In this document: positions 55,368 through 64,000 of the stretch, in pieces
Layout of the letters: every line of letters starts with the position of its first letter
Position numbering within the stretch: position 1 is the stretch's first letter
Source: Apoda limacodes
Lineage: Eukaryota; Arthropoda; Insecta; Lepidoptera; Limacodidae
DNA length: 64,000 bases
Direction: 5' to 3'
Assembly: GCA_946406115.1 (NCBI GenBank)
Contig: OX291551.1
Location: forward strand, 6,634,001-6,698,000
Program-made: the position numbers and the translations under genes
The notes under the pieces: model-generated
Databases searched by the model: none
What the model saw: the letters and a program-made list of their open reading frames with translations, nothing else
Told to the model about the DNA's origin: nothing

Positions 55368-55994
55368 GATTGAAAGATAGAGGGTTGGGAGGGACTTCTC
55401 AATCGCTCACTAAATTTTCGGATAGAACATGTGAAGGCAGAGATTAAAATAAAAGTAAATTTTCAGTTGTCTTGTGAAGTTTTATAGAATTGTACAAAAA
55501 GTAAAGAAAATGTTGAAAGTGGCAAAATCAAGCTCAAAATACGTTTTCTATTAAAAATAATTCCTTCGTAAAAATCATTGATTCCTTACACGATACTTGA
55601 TAAGTTCCTTTAAAAAAAATTTTTATTTATATGTTAACGATCAATGAAGTCTGTAGTTTTTAATTAAAGGTTTGTAACTATACTTTTTTTTACGTCCCGA
55701 TTTTATTCCTTTATTGTAAACAGCACTACCAGTGTAGTAGTGCTGTTTACAAATGCTAGCACTACCATGGCACCGTTCAAATGTTTATAGTACAAATAGA
55801 AAAAGAAACCGGCCAAGTGCGAGAAGGAGTTCCGTACGATGTAACAAGATTGACGTGTGTTTGTATTTCGATGGATTGACGACGAAAAGATAGTTTTTCC
55901 CCACCGAACAACTGAACGGCACAAATAGTGCGGTCGGTGGGATATGTCGAGCGATTTTAGTGGTTTTAGTTTTTTATTTTCAATATTATTGCAA
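55368..55994. repeat. AT-rich spacer with a 16-bp-arm hairpin
   Basis: 55714-55729 and 55737-55752 are exact reverse complements (TTGTAAACAGCACTAC ... GTAGTGCTGTTTACAA) with a 7-base loop. A short CCGGCCAAGTGCGAGAAGGA repeat start follows at 55810. No gene. Confidence 0.6.
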
Positions 55995-56100
55995 ATGACA
56001 GCTGTCAAATTAGAAAATGATCGATCTCAAGATCTTCATTTTAGATGACAGCTGTCAAACTAGAAAAGGCATAATCTCTGTAATTATTCATTTTAGACTA

Positions 56101-58424
56101 CAGTGCGGCCGGTCAAATAATGCGTTCCTGACACCTGTCAATTCGTCATGACTAGTGATGTACAATAAATTAATAATATTTTGTAACGTTATTTATTGCA
56201 TTAATTATGCATATTTATTCAATTTAATTTATATGTTGTTATTTTTTATAGGAATTATATTTCAATATATTCAATAATATTCACAATGTAAATAAATTTT
56301 TGATGAATCAATTAATTGAATTGAATCGTAATTTCTGAATGTAACGAAGGGAAAAAAATAAAATGCTTTATTTATTGGAAAATGTATATTATGAAATACA
56401 TAATTTTAAGCCTTAAACAATGAAGACTATGTCAAACAATTTTATCTTCCAATTCGCTTGAGGAGTCGCTGTCATCTTCACTAACGTGTATAATCATATT
56501 ATTGTCAATCATAGTATCTACACAGATATCGCGGTCAAAGTCATCAAATATAATCTTTTTAGTTTTTTCAACCACCTTCATCCAGTCATCTCTTGTGACT
56601 TTTTTTAAAAGCATCTTTATCTTTTTCATGCCATACGGTGGAGATGTATTATGACGGGCTGCATAACCTTTAATTTGAGCCCAAATTAGCTCAATGGCAT
56701 TGTACTGGCAGTGGTACGGGGGAATTCGGAGAACGCGATGACCGTACTCCAGAGCCAACTCATCTATTTCATATCGAATATTTGTCGGCTTATGGTCATT
56801 AACTAATTTCATCAGCTCTGCTTTTAGCGTTGATATATTTGCGTCAATGCCACTTTTTTGCGGCCAAGCCACCAATTCCTCTTTTCTATTAGCTTGGGTA
56901 GGTGCTTTACTTTTTTGCACCGAATGAAAAGGGGCGTTATCCATTAATATAACTGAAGGCTCTGGCAGGTCTGGTAGCAACACATCCTGAACCCACTCCT
57001 TTAATGAAGCCGCATTCATTATTTCGTGGTAGTCAGTAGTGGTTTTTGACTCAAATGCCAATAAACTTAATATTATAAGCCGTGCTCCTTTACCCATTGG
57101 CACTTTCGACGTTGACGCTTGAGTGTCATCTGTCCAAGAACGAGAAAGCGTGTTATTGGCGATGAAAACGACATTGTACCAATTATTGATTTTTGTCGCT
57201 TCTCTTAAAAAGTAATTCTTTTTAAAATTATGTAATTTCTTTCGAAAGAATTTTCCTTTTGTCTGTTTTTTTATATTGAAATCCAATATCTGTCAAAATT
57301 TTAGATAAAGCAGTTTTGCCTCATCTAAATAAATCAGCTGCTTTCAAAGATCGACCTATTAAGGTACTCATTCCTGGAATAATAACCATATATATGATTC
57401 CTTATTGGCGTCAAAGCTATCAATATCTGTTATAGGTTTAGTTCTGCGTTTCTTTTTTGGTGTTCGTAAAATATTTTCTTCGATGCCAGATGAGCCAAAC
57501 TTTTTTTTATTAATATTTGTTATCGTTCGTTTGCTCACTCCAAGTGCCTGAGAGATGCGTTCTTGGACCTGGTCGACAGGAATTAAAGGTCCGCCATTTT
57601 GTCTTTCACGCAATCTTGTAGCTTGATAATTAGTTCACGAGTTTCACTTTTCAATGATTGACTGCGTTTTGGCATTGTTATTATGCACCAAAAGTCCAGA
57701 ATAGCGCAGATGTCAGTATATCAACAATAAAAGTCACGAGAAAATACATAACGAGAAACACTGGAGAACGTAGTCTACGCGTGCGAGACGACAAGAGACG
57801 ACTGTTTGTAAATGTCACAAAATGGCGGTCCCCACAACGCTATTTTGGGTTTCCATTTTTTACCAGAAATATAAAGTAGTACCTAAGTAATTTTATTTTC
57901 AATGTTTTTTTTATGACTCTATTGATATTATGACTCTAATTTTCTTAAGTTTTGTTTGGGCGTAACTTTATTATATTATTAACTGTATAAAATACTAAGT
58001 ACATTATATATTATAAAATTATAACGTTTTTTTTTTATATTATACCGACAGATTATATAAAGATTACAAAAACATTCCATTACAATTGCCTCGTTATTTT
58101 GTCACATCACTGTAAAAACAAACAGTTGACATAACCTTGAAACAGCGCCGCTTGACATGGTTTTTTATACGTCCATGTTTAAAAGCTATTGTTTTTATAT
58201 TTATTAATGAAGTAATTGTAATAATTTTAACCCAAAATTAATACATTTATTGTACGTTGGCATAATTATTCGAATTTTAATGTTATCACTCGTTAATAAG
58301 GTAAATAAAAGATATTTAAAATGCGTATGTTTGAAATTTTGCCGTTAATTGTACGCCAGTTCAAAGTTACATCGCCCAGTTGATCACGATCTCTCAGGAA
58401 CGCATTCTTTAAGCGGCCGGACTG
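56101..58424 (-). mobile_element. Tc1/mariner (IS630) superfamily DNA transposon
   Basis: A 2324-bp element with inverted ends CAGTGCGGCCGG...ATGCGTTCCTGA on the left and TCAGGAACGCATT...CCGGACTG on the right (about 24 of 29 matching). TA is duplicated at each side (56099-56100 and 58425-58426), the hallmark of this superfamily. It carries one broken transposase gene on the minus strand. Confidence 0.85.
56432..57675 (-). pseudogene. Tc1/mariner-like transposase (DDE_3 type), broken
   Basis: ATG at 57675 opens MPKRSQSLKSETRELIIKLQ. A shift near 57613 leads to NGGPLIPVDQVQERISQALG and SKRTITNINKK, a helix-turn-helix DNA-binding part. A stop and a second shift follow (57290-57370). The catalytic half reads SWTDDTQASTSKVPMGKGA, PSVILMDNAPFHS (second acid) and YHCQYNAIELIWAQIKG (third acid, E). 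The first catalytic Asp, normally in a LDET motif just before TxSRSW, is missing and appears deleted (VVFIANNTLSRSW). An acidic tail SEDDSDSSSELED ends it. It is inactive. Confidence 0.8.
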
Positions 58425-58690
58425 TAGCAGTTTCTTCACAGAAATAATAGATCTCACCAAGATCTTTATTTTCAATGACAGCTGTCAAACTAGAAAGAGC
58501 TATACTCCCTAACTATTGATCTCAGACTAGCAGTTTCCTTGCAAAAATGATAGATCTCATCAAGACCTTAATTTTCGATGACAGCTGTCAAACTAGAAAG
58601 AGCTATATCTCCCTAACTATTGATCTTAGACTAGCAGTTTCTTTACAGAAGTGATAGATCTCATCAAGATCTTTATTTCAGATGAAAGCT

Positions 58691-59415
58691 GTACTGATAC
58701 AGAAATAACACTGATTTAGACACATTATAGTACATACATTATGTAATTTTTCGCACATATCACCACTAGTTGCATACTTTCTGTGGATGTAGTCATTTTG
58801 CACTTTTGTTACAATTTTAAAGTACGTCGTATGACGTCTGAATGCAAATATATGAATACAAAACTAATGTGTTAACCTACCTAGCTATGAATTACGATGC
58901 TACAGAGCTATTTACAACAGTAGGTACCTATGATACATAGAAACTGCGCAGAAACTATTATAATAACATAACAAATAATAAAAACTGGCCAAGTGTGCGA
59001 AAGGTGAAAGCGCCATCTAGTGAAAATAGTCTAGATTATTAAGAAAAACACCTACTTCAGTATTAGTCAGCAACATTTTGTTTATTGGAAACGATATGCG
59101 AAGTTAAGCACCGTCAGGCTTGGTTAGTCACACAGAGTACATTGAATGTTAGTCATTAGATATGTGACCGCCTAGCAACAGATTTTTTATTGTTGTTTGT
59201 GTTCGCAAATTATATATATCTGGACTAAGGTGGATTTATATAATTTAAAAAGGTTTTTAAGCCAAACTGACTTCCTACATAGCTTTTACTTAGACAAACG
59301 AATAGGCTAACGTTGTCGAGGTAGTGCCAACTCGACTGTCTACTACGATACTTAAATAAAATATGTATGTATTTATTACTAGCTAGTAATAAATATAACT
59401 GGGCGACCGTGTTTT
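58691..59415. other. No gene; contains the second 5S-derived fragment
   Basis: AT-rich sequence with a short ACTGGCCAAGTGTGCGAAAG repeat start near 58984 and the 5S-like piece listed separately. Confidence 0.45.
59098..59180 (+). repeat. 5S rRNA-derived fragment, copy 2
   Basis: GCGAAGTTAAGCACCGTCAG then GCTTGGTTAGTCA and, after about 25 extra bases, TATGTGACCGCCTAGCAACA matches the 5S rRNA 3' half (CGAAGTTAAGCAACGTCGGGC..GGTTAGT...GGGTGACCGCCTGGGAACA). The extra bases are bounded by TTAGTCA-like repeats. It is preceded by TTTATTGGAAACGATAT as in copy 1. Not a functional gene. Confidence 0.65.
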
Positions 59416-59850
59416 TTAGGGTTCCGTACCCAAAGGGTAAAAAACGAGACCCTATTACTTAGACTCCGCTGTCCGCCCGTCTATCACCAGGCTGAACCTC
59501 ATGAACCGTGATAGTTAGACAGTTGAAATTTTCACAGATGATGTATTTCTGTTGCCGCTATAACAACAAATACTAAAAAACAGAACAAAATAAATATTTA
59601 AGGGGGCTCCCATAGGGGGTCAAAAGTGATTTTTAACTTGTTTTTGCTCGATATTGATAAAGGCAACAGGTAGACGCTTGAAATATTCACAATATATTTA
59701 GTTATTTATTCACTTTAAAAATAAATAATTAAATTAAAATAAAACAAATACTTAAGGGGGGATCCCATTCAACAAACGTGATTTTTTTGCCGTTTTTATA
59801 GATTATGGTACGGCACCCTTCGTGCGCGAGTCCGACTCGCACTTGGCCGA
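59416..59850 (+). repeat. GGTTCCGTACCC dispersed repeat, longest copy
   Basis: From AGGGTTCCGTACCCAAAGGG to GCGAGTCCGACTCGCACTTG, including TCATGAACCGTGATAGTTAG and ATGTATTTCTGTTGCCGCT. It matches 21113-21535 throughout and 12000-12121 in part. It has no ORF, and I cannot assign a transposition class with confidence. Confidence 0.7.
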
Positions 59851-60899
59851 TTTAATTTAAAATCGCCTTTAAGCAAAACCAAATTAAACACAAAATTTCA
59901 TCCAACTCGAAGCCGTTTCCGAGATACGCTGAATTTATACATATATTATTTAAATGTATTTAAGTGTACGTCTGGGCGACCGATCTTTACTAGATATTTT
60001 TTGAAATACTGCACCTGTTCTTGTGTTACTATAACTAAAATTCACCAAACTGGCGTCGATACCACGACGTTGGTATTTCCGATCGAACGCGAGAATTTAA
60101 TTAAGTACGCGGGCGTGTCTGAAGTCCATTCCGACTATTCTCAAACTAACTTTGCACATCGGCCGCGAGCGACGCACGGTCAATGTCGTACCAAGTGAAA
60201 GGGCCATGTGTCATCGCTTATCCTTGCCAACAATACCTATAGCTAAACTTAAAACGGAAAACCCTATCTAAATACAAAATTTTATCCAAAATTGCAAGAG
60301 CTATTTTCTAGATAGGCATATTCATACTAATAATATGAATGGGAAAGTGTAGGTGTGTGTCTGTTTGTTTGTCCGACTTTCATGGCAAAACGGAGCGACT
60401 AACTGACGTGATTTTTTAATTGGAGATAGTTGAAGAGATGAAGAGTGGCATAGGCTTTTGTCTGTTTCTAACTCCATACTTTCCTAAAATGGGGGGGAGT
60501 TTGTATGGAGCCTTCCGCAATCAAGGTAGAAAGCTTAAAATTAGTATGCGGACTATTTGTGACTAACGAAAAATTGTGCATCATTTTTCTTTTTTGAAAT
60601 CTGCCTCCAACCCCTTAAAAAGGGTCAAATTTTATATGGAACTTTTCGCAGTTTTCAAGGTAGGAAGTTAAAAATCGGTACACAACTCTTTGTTACCAAC
60701 GAAGAATACCTGCCTAAAAAATTAAATCTAACCATAAATCAATCTGCTTCTGAGAAAAAAATCAACATATGAAACATAATGTGTAACACTTATGTGTTAC
60801 TCATGGATTCGGATAGATGGCGCTGATAGGTTTATGAAACATGCTAACGATGTGTGCTCACTATCTGTACTTACATCATATAACTTAGCCGCAATATTA
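59851..60899. other. Dispersed-repeat debris near a Helitron
   Basis: Contains repeated phrases such as CTATCTAAATACAAAATTTTATCC (also near 61715) and TATGAATGGGAAAGTGTAGG...GTCTGTTTGTTTGTCCGAC. These are probably parts of non-autonomous Helitron-like elements. No gene is seen. Confidence 0.4.
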
Positions 60900-61098
60900 T
60901 GAGGCGCTTCTTGCCCCCACTCAATCGCAACCGCACCCGCGTAACGGATATATACCCTCCTAGCGGTGACCCACCTTCGGGTACGAGACTCACGCCGGTC
61001 GAAGGGACGCTCCCCAGAGCGACAACCCAAGCCGAGGCCGCCCCCGCGGGAGCCCTTGAGCGTTGGGCGCTATATGGGCTGAGGCTCATTCAGAGTCT
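60900..61098 (+). repeat. GC-rich block shared with 26202-26395
   Basis: Second copy of the GC-rich block; plus translation reads LNRNRTRVTDIYPPSGDPP, RLTPVEGTLPRATT and GALERWALYGLRL. It lies directly before the Helitron helicase remnant, either as part of that element or inserted in it. Confidence 0.55.
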
Positions 61099-61124
61099 CG
61101 CCCCAAAAAGCCCGGTGAAGCATT

Positions 61125-61481
61125 AATGGCTGCAACAGCCAACTGCATAGTCAGTCAGAAAAAAACGCAATATCATTAGCGCAACTATCTTAACCGGCGT
61201 AGGAAAGGGTAAAAATGATCCCACGAATCCCAATAATACCCACAGATCTCCCGTTCCAGATTAAAAGGCTACAATTTCCTCTTAAGCTTAGTTACGCTAT
61301 GACCATTGACAAAGCGCAAGTACAAATATCAAAGGTGGCTGGGGTGAACTTAGAAAAGCCGTGCTTCTCCCATGGACAATTGTATGTAGCATGTTCGCGT
61401 ATGTCCAATGCCCAGAATCTTTACATCCTATCCCCAAATGGAAAGACGTATAATATTGTCTACAGTAGCGTATTAAAATAA
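61125..61481 (+). pseudogene. Helitron Rep-helicase, C-terminal end
   Basis: Reads RNIISATILTGVGKGKN and then, after a one-base shift near 61214, MIPRIPIIPTDLPFQIKRLQ, LSYAMTIDKAQ and FSHGQLYVACSRMSNAQNLY. These are motifs V and VI of the PIF1-type helicase at the end of Helitron proteins (FAMTINKAQGQ, SHGQLYVACSRV). IDKAQVQ replaces INKAQGQ, and the rest of the Rep-helicase is missing. It stops at 61481. Confidence 0.85.
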
Positions 61482-61552
61482 TATTCTGTTCCGAGAACTC
61501 TTGTGTGTTCTAAATCAGGAAAGAGTAACCGTGTTACCCCCTAATTTAACGC

Positions 61553-61619
<67 letters not shown>
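61553..61619. repeat. (AT)n microsatellite
   Basis: More than 60 bases of alternating A and T just after the Helitron helicase end. It is likely length-variable. Confidence 0.95.
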
Positions 61620-61621
<2 letters not shown>

Positions 61622-62090
61622 AGTACCTGGGCCACCGGGCTTGGATCGGTATTTATTTACAAATCTATTTTTTTCAAAACAATACAATTATATAAGCAAA
61701 CTTAAAAGTAAAACTCTATCTAAATACAAAATTTCATCCGTTTTAATAATACGCGAAATATATAAGATAAAACTGTGATACGCGTACCTCGATATAACTA
61801 GTAGAAATTCGGTGCACAATTAAAATCACAACTTATTTCAAAATTAGTTTAGTAAAGAGGCATAATATCGTAAAAAGCTAGGTTTGCAGCCAGGCGTGCG
61901 TGGGCGCAGCAATACTGTCAACGAATAAAAGCTACTATTAACTATTAAGAGAATAAAATATACAACTGTGCACCTGTTTTGACGGAAGATTTTTCGATAA
62001 ATATCTTTTGTATATATACTTTAATAAGTCAAACTCAAAATTTTTATTTAAACACGTTTGAATCGAAAAGTTATGAAATACTAGTGTGTA
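61620..62090. other. Repeat debris
   Basis: GAGTACCTGGGCCACCGGGC and CTATCTAAATACAAAATTTCATCC occur here, phrases seen in Helitron-related sequences. A piece at 61880-61975 resembles 38020-38110. No gene. Confidence 0.4.
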
Positions 62091-62345
62091 CTAGTGGGTA
62101 GTGTGGCTAGCCGCTCAGCAGAGGGTGTGGGTTCGAAACCCGCACTGGACAAACATTTATGTCGTAAAATAAATATTTGTGTTTGTCTTGATTCTGGTTG
62201 TATGATATGATATGTAGGTACTAAAAAAAGTAATAAATATATATTTGTATCCCTTATCTGGTACCCATAACTCAAGCTTTACTTACTTTGGGGCCAGATG
62301 GCGCTGTGTGTAGTGCCTAAAATAATTTTATATTTTATTTTGGGA
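62091..62345 (+). mobile_element. tRNA-derived SINE, copy 2
   Basis: Same family as 22105-22390: GTGTGGCTAGCCGC, box-B-like GGTTCGAAACCCGC, TTTGTGTTTGTCTTGATTCTG, TCTGGTACCCATAACTC and CCAGATGGCGCTGTGTGTAG. The 5' end of the tRNA-like head is shortened. Confidence 0.75.
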
Positions 62346-62365
62346 AAGAGGTAGTTATTTTTACG

Positions 62366-62757
62366 TTTTTAGTGCATCTTTTAGAAGCCGGTTGTTTTTT
62401 TTGTTAAAAAGTTCTTATTTTTTACTTTTAAGTGACGAGTTGCTTTCAAGTGTGCGGGTTTGATTTTAAGTTGTGTGATTGCGTAAGCAATGCATATTTC
62501 TGCGATACCACCAATCTCGGTTGATTTGCTGTAAATTTGTAAAGATTTTTGTTGTCTGTATCCGAAACTCATCATCAGATCTATATGAAATTTAAATGGA
62601 ACCATTTCGGAATGAACCCCTTCCGGAATGAACCCCTTCCGAACAAAAAAGAATTTTGCAAATCCGTCTATATACGACGGACTTATGTCCGAATATAGGA
62701 ACCTCAAAAAATATATAAACATCCGAATTTATAACCTCCTTTTTGAAGTCGGTTAAA
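62366..62757 (+). repeat. AACCGACTTC-family dispersed repeat
   Basis: From TTTTTAGTGCATCTTTTAGAAGCC to AACCTCCTTTTTGAAGTCGG. It is the longest copy of the family also found at 18220-18290, 19290-19797 and 29020-29180. A minus-strand open frame (62381-62722) lies in it with no domain. Confidence 0.6.
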
Positions 62758-62764
62758 ATATCCA

Positions 62765-62808
62765 ATGGCGGCGCTAGTGGACCACAGGAATGGTCTTAAA
62801 GTATTTTG
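62765..62808 (+). repeat. Partial end of the TTAA fold-back MITE family
   Basis: ATGGCGGCGCTAGTGGACCA then CAGGAATGGTCTTAAA corresponds to the right terminus of the element at 7806-8123. Confidence 0.55.
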
Positions 62809-62939
62809 TTGAATTAGGGTCTTTACTGTTAAACATAGGAAACAGTGCAAGTTTCTTCAATCGGTTCAGTAGTTTTTATGATAATTTAAATGTTAATGCG
62901 CGTAGTAGGTAACGCACAATGGCTAGGCTTTTTTTTACA

Positions 62940-63892
62940 GTTTTTGTTTAGTTTTTTTTATAGTCTTATACAGATATCTTCACCGATTGTAAACCGGTTT
63001 ATACCACTAAGGTGATACATTCTTTTTAATAATTACCTAATTTTAATGCAACCTCATTGTAAAGCAGCAACCTAGTTTTTTGGATGCCAGCTTCACCTTG
63101 TCTTACAAATGATCTCGGAACTAAACATCGCTGAAGATGTCAACACCAAGCCCAATGCTCTTGGAGATGAAGAGGAGAGTGTTCTGGAATTGTAGGACTA
63201 CAGTGAATGGGGGTTTCTTAGCGGTGAACGCGCAGACTTGTGTCTTTGTAGGGTTGAATCGGACCAAGTTTTCCCATTCCCAGTCCGAGACCTCGGACAG
63301 TGTGGCCTCGATTTGTGACACAAGTTCTCCGCGGTTTACCTCCACAATGGAACGAGGGATGTTTGCACGACCCGTGTAATAAGCGTCCAGTACTGTCATC
63401 TGCATAGCAAAGCATGTTTTTGATGTCCAACATGTCGTTGATATGCAGTAGAAACAGCGTAGGAGACAGCACAGAGCCTTGCGGGACACCAGCATTAATG
63501 TCCATGCTATCAGAGCAACTACCATCAACTACGGTTCGTATGCGTCTGCCGGACAAAAAGCTAGCCACCGATTTGCAAAAACCCTAGGGCACTCCGTAAG
63601 ATGGAAACTTCGAAAGAAGACCCCGATCGAACGCCTTAGCTATGTCCAGGCTACATGCTAATGCATCTCCCTGACTCTCAATGGCTAGTGCCCATCGGTG
63701 CGTGAGATACACTGGAAGGTCAACAGTCAAGCGATATTGACGGTCACTGACCAAGTCATGTTCTTCTAGGTATCTTAGGTACTGTGTGTTGATCACACGC
63801 TCCATCACCTTGAGGAGGAGAGAGGAAACAGCGCTAGGCTTGTTCGATAGATTTGCCGCCTTGATTTTAACATCTTGAACAATTATCGTCAT
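62940..63892 (-). pseudogene. Jockey-type LINE, RT core to 3' region, rearranged
   Basis: Minus strand: SSLLLKVMERVINTQYLRYL, LDIAKAFDRGLLSKFP, MASFLSGRRIRTVVDGSCSD, AGVPQGSVLSPTLFLLHIND and LCYADDSTG with the catalytic YADD present. It then shifts to ARPVNRGELVSQIEATLSEV and RFNPTKTQVCAFTAKKPPF. It ends near 62980 with a CACCTTAGTGG-type 3' sequence. VWHR is missing between FDR and GLLSK, and shifts break the frame near 63590 and 63400. It is 5'-truncated near 63892. Confidence 0.75.
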
Positions 63893-64000
63893 ATTAAAAC
63901 AAATGAACTTAAAAAAATATTAAACTATACGTACATAAACCATCCTCTTGAATCACTCTTCCTATTGGTGAAAACCGCATTAGAATCCGATTCGTAAATA
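63893..64000. other. Window end, unassigned
   Basis: A short AT-rich flank after the 5' truncation of the LINE. Nothing is recognised. Confidence 0.3.

Larger units (their letters stand above)
55995..58690 (+). repeat. About 103-bp tandem repeat, split by a Tc1-like element
   Basis: The motif GACAGCTGTCAAACTAGAAA recurs at about 55997, 56046, 58477 and 58580, with a degenerate start at 58683. The right-hand units are about 103-104 bases long (including GATAGATCTCATCAAGA and CTAACTATTGATCT). The DNA transposon at 56101-58424 separates the left units from the right ones. Confidence 0.75.

Noticed and set aside
62381..62722. 113-codon minus-strand frame
   Set aside because: Falls entirely in the AACCGACTTC-type repeat; other copies do not keep it open.

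Overview
This window reads as an AT-rich, transposon-dense insect genome segment, most likely from a moth or butterfly (Lepidoptera). The basis is one intron-rich animal gene with GT-AG introns, several dispersed repeat families that I recognise as typical of Lepidoptera, jockey-type non-LTR elements, an errantivirus (gypsy/TED-like) remnant, DIRS elements and Helitrons. There is no bacterial-style operon and no CRISPR array. The species cannot be named from the sequence alone.

Host gene. The only host gene I can support is a prolyl 4-hydroxylase alpha subunit on the minus strand, from the ATG at 28919 to the stop at 6776. I could place eleven coding exons by eye. All have GT-AG borders, every exon phase fits the next, and they sum to 1668 nt (555 codons plus stop). 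The order is signal peptide, N-terminal P4Ha domain, peptide-binding TPR-like region and C-terminal 2-oxoglutarate/iron dioxygenase domain. The catalytic His-x-Asp, distal His and Lys are all present at the family spacing. The protein would act in the ER lumen, hydroxylating prolines of collagen-like chains together with protein disulfide isomerase. Its introns hold most of the mobile elements between 7 and 28 kb.

Layout. 1-1.7 kb: end of pol and a broken env of an errantivirus. 1.75-3.03 kb: minus-strand DIRS gag fragment with a frame-preserving intron. 3.3-4.05 kb: composite dispersed repeat. 6.8-28.9 kb: the P4HA gene, whose introns contain a TTAA-flanked fold-back element, jockey fragments, two head-to-tail Helitrons, LINE remnants, SINEs and GC-rich islands. 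30.3-31.7 kb: degenerate hAT element. 33.06-35.33 kb: jockey copy split by a second LINE. 36.85-37.25 kb: 52-bp tandem array. 37.35-37.74 kb: MITE. 39.4-40.2 kb: rearranged jockey remnant. 42.94-47.56 kb: almost complete DIRS element on the minus strand (gag, RT/RNase H, tyrosine recombinase) with inverted terminal repeats and an internal complementary region. 50.4-55.4 kb: two jockey copies. 56.10-58.42 kb: Tc1/mariner-like element with TA target duplication, inserted in a roughly 103-bp tandem repeat. 59-62.8 kb: 5S-rRNA-derived repeat, dispersed repeats, Helitron helicase remnant, a long AT microsatellite and a SINE. 62.9-63.9 kb: another jockey copy.

Every transposon protein seen is broken by stops, shifts or deletions, so the elements look inactive. 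I found no clearly new biological system. The most informative structures are the complete DIRS architecture, the intron inside a DIRS gag, the nested LINE that makes an open chimeric frame, and the 5S-derived repeats.
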